From Betaproteobacteria bacterium (GTDB lineage Bacteria > Pseudomonadota > Gammaproteobacteria > Burkholderiales > Burkholderiaceae_C), in the NCBI GenBank assembly GCA_025354965.1, contig JANXLW010000158.1, positions 1 through 64,000 on the forward strand: a stretch of 64,000 bases of DNA, in the 5' to 3' direction. The position numbers were made by a program, and so were the translations under genes. Positions 62,613 through 64,000 of this stretch are shown here, in pieces; position 1 is the stretch's first letter, and each line of letters starts with the position of its first letter. The notes beneath the pieces are model-generated. The model was not told the origin of the DNA, made no database searches, and saw only the letters and a list, made by a program, of their open reading frames with translations.

Positions 62613-62797
62613 GGCTTCGCGCACTCGTCAAATCGCCGCGCTCACCAGAGTGAGTCGCAGCTGTGAGAGTTCTACTCGAATCCTTTTTACCAGAGTCATG
62701 GGCGGTGAACCGAGCTTTTGATATTTCGCTATGGCGTGCATCTTTTGTAACTGAAAAGTAAAATTCAACTTTATGAGAGAACATCAGATCTTCTTAT

Positions 62798-63706
62798 ATG
62801 AGCACTTTTGACCCCAACGCACTGGAGTGTCTCGCGGCCATTGTGGAGGAAGGGGGTTTTGAGCGCGCAGCAGTGCGCCTCTCCATCACCCAGTCAGCGG
62901 TGTCGCAGCGCTTGCGCTCGCTGGAGGTTCAGGTTGGCACCGTGCTAATCGTACGCAGTCGCCCTCTGCGGGCCACCTCTGCGGGTCGTCTGCTACTCAA
63001 GCATGCGATGCAGATGCGACTGCTCAGGGCAGACCTGGAGCGCGATCTGAAAGATGTGGCACCCGGCGCTTCGGGAAGTGGTGGTGATGAGGAGCGAATT
63101 TCAATTGCCATCAACGCGGACAGCATCGCCACCTGGGCTTTGCCGGCGCTCACCCGGTTGGCCCGACAGGGCTTGGGTCTGGAGATCATTACCGATGACC
63201 AGGATTTCACCATCGAGTGGCTGCGTGAGGGTAAGGTGTTGGGATGTGTCACAACTCTCAAGCAGGCTTTGCGCAGTTGCAAAATGGTGCCATTGGGCGC
63301 TATGCGCTACGTTGCGGTAGCCGAAGCAGTCTACGCGTCTGAGCACTGTTCCGAGGGCTTGTCGCCCTACAACTTTCGCAAAGTGCCCTTCATTGCCTTT
63401 AACCGCAAGGACGATTTGCAGTCCGAGTTCATCGGGCGCGCCTTCAATCTCAAGCACGTCGCATTGAGTCAGTTGTACGTGCCCAGTTCGGAGGGTCAGG
63501 TGCGCGCTGTTCTGGCTGGTTGGGGTGTCAGCGTCGTGCCAGAGCTACAGGTTCGTGAACATCTGCAGGATGGGCGTCTGGTGGACGTCGCGCCAGGCAA
63601 GGCGCTGCCGGTCGCACTCTACTGGCACTGCTGGAATCTGGACTCGGTGGTCCTGGACGGCCTCACAGGTGCTCTAACGGCCGCTGCAGCAATGTCGCTA
63701 GCCTAG
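62798..63706 (+). CDS. ArgP/IciA-like LysR-family regulator
   Basis: A 302-residue LysR protein. The helix-turn-helix reads LECLAAIVEEGGFERAAVRLSITQSAVSQRLRSLE (in parts), and RPLRATSAGRLLLKHAMQMRLL fits ArgP. These regulators sense lysine and arginine and usually control a lysE/argO exporter. That exporter is not adjacent; upstream is another lysR gene. The target gene is therefore elsewhere or missing. Confidence 0.8.
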   Translation: MSTFDPNALECLAAIVEEGGFERAAVRLSITQSAVSQRLRSLEVQVGTVLIVRSRPLRATSAGRLLLKHAMQMRLLRADLERDLKDVAPGASGSGGDEERISIAINADSIATWALPALTRLARQGLGLEIITDDQDFTIEWLREGKVLGCVTTLKQALRSCKMVPLGAMRYVAVAEAVYASEHCSEGLSPYNFRKVPFIAFNRKDDLQSEFIGRAFNLKHVALSQLYVPSSEGQVRAVLAGWGVSVVPELQVREHLQDGRLVDVAPGKALPVALYWHCWNLDSVVLDGLTGALTAAAAMSLA

Positions 63707-63782
63707 CACGCAACATGCGTTACATCCGGGGTAGTGCAGGGCGTTATGCTGTGGTCCTTTCCAGGTATTCAGAGGTATCAAG

Positions 63783-64000
63783 ATGAGATTTAAGTTAGTC
63801 AGATCACTGTTGACGAGCGCGCTGTTCGCCGTTGCGGCTGCCAGTGTGTCGTTATCTTATGCTGGCACGCCTTCAGCAGCTGATGTCAAGCAGGTCGCAA
63901 CGATGCAAAGCAGCGGCGCTCTATTGCTGGATGTTCGTGAAGCAGATGAATATGCGCAGGGACATGCTCCTGGGGCCATATTGATTCCGCTGGGTCAGTT
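63783..64000 (+). CDS. Periplasmic rhodanese-like protein, cut by window end
   Basis: The frame starts at an ATG at 63783 and remains open to the window edge. A signal peptide (SLLTSALFAVAAASVSLSYA) is followed by a rhodanese start: SAADVKQVATMQSSGALLLDVREADEYAQGHAPGAILIPLGQ (in parts; LLDVREADEY and GHAPGAILIPLG are typical). The active-site Cys would lie beyond the edge. It may deliver sulfur in the periplasm. Confidence 0.85.
   Translation, partial: MRFKLVRSLLTSALFAVAAASVSLSYAGTPSAADVKQVATMQSSGALLLDVREADEYAQGHAPGAILIPLGQ

Overview
The window is a 64-kb piece of a betaproteobacterial chromosome, most like Burkholderiales/Comamonadaceae. Protein style, the gene order rpmH-rnpA-yidD-yidC-mnmE beside dnaA-dnaN-gyrB, and the metX-metW, kdsD-kdsC-lptC and lptD-surA-rsmA neighbourhoods all fit. 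A split rubrerythrin/rubredoxin set and genes for oxygen-independent ubiquinone synthesis (ubiU, ubiV, ubiT) suggest a facultative anaerobe, for example Rhodoferax-like. That genus guess is inference.

Layout. 1-3056 is a decayed accessory strip: the end of an IS4-family element that has cut an amidase gene, a possible PIN-domain scrap, a truncated AbiEi-type antitoxin, one intact RelE/Phd-type toxin-antitoxin pair with a palindromic operator, and an Ig-like remnant. 3057-12675 is the origin region (gyrB, dnaN, dnaA to the left; rpmH, rnpA, yidD, yidC, mnmE to the right), with two strong DnaA boxes between dnaA and rpmH. 12692-17510 holds apt, a Kef-type antiporter and kdsD-kdsC-lptC; lptA does not follow. 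17734-24393 holds an RNA-binding protein, amtB behind a clear sigma-54 promoter, metX-metW behind a SAM-II riboswitch and terminator, and a chromate-resistance pair. 24664-28159 holds an M20 peptidase, a lipase and an MFS exporter.

28410-33067 is an oxygen-independent ubiquinone cluster, ubiU-ubiV-ubiT-ubiX-ubiD. After an acyl-CoA dehydrogenase comes a seven-gene leftward operon (40960 to 34398): flavin amine oxidase, DUF1365, Cfa-like methyltransferase, GPH/MFS transporter, DUF3833 lipoprotein, SDR and an NTF2-like protein. It is divergent from a tetR gene, and a 34-bp dyad lies in the shared spacer. Two of its genes are frameshifted. 41935-43864 is rubrerythrin, a stand-alone rubredoxin and a rubredoxin reductase. 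43962-51295 holds a periplasmic OB-fold protein, rsmE, amgK and lptD-surA-rsmA. 51363-52440 is a secreted barnase-like RNase with its barstar inhibitor. 52595-58512 holds maeB, an EamA permease, a flavin reductase, a DsbA/FrnE protein and ald. 58669-62612 is a beta-alanine catabolic pair with a divergent LysR regulator. An ArgP-like regulator and a truncated rhodanese finish the window.

No tRNA, rRNA or CRISPR array was seen. The most rewarding items are the TetR-governed lipid operon with its large operator and paired gene damage, the SAM-II/terminator leader of metX, the sigma-54 leader of amtB, the anaerobic ubiquinone operon and the RNase/inhibitor pair.
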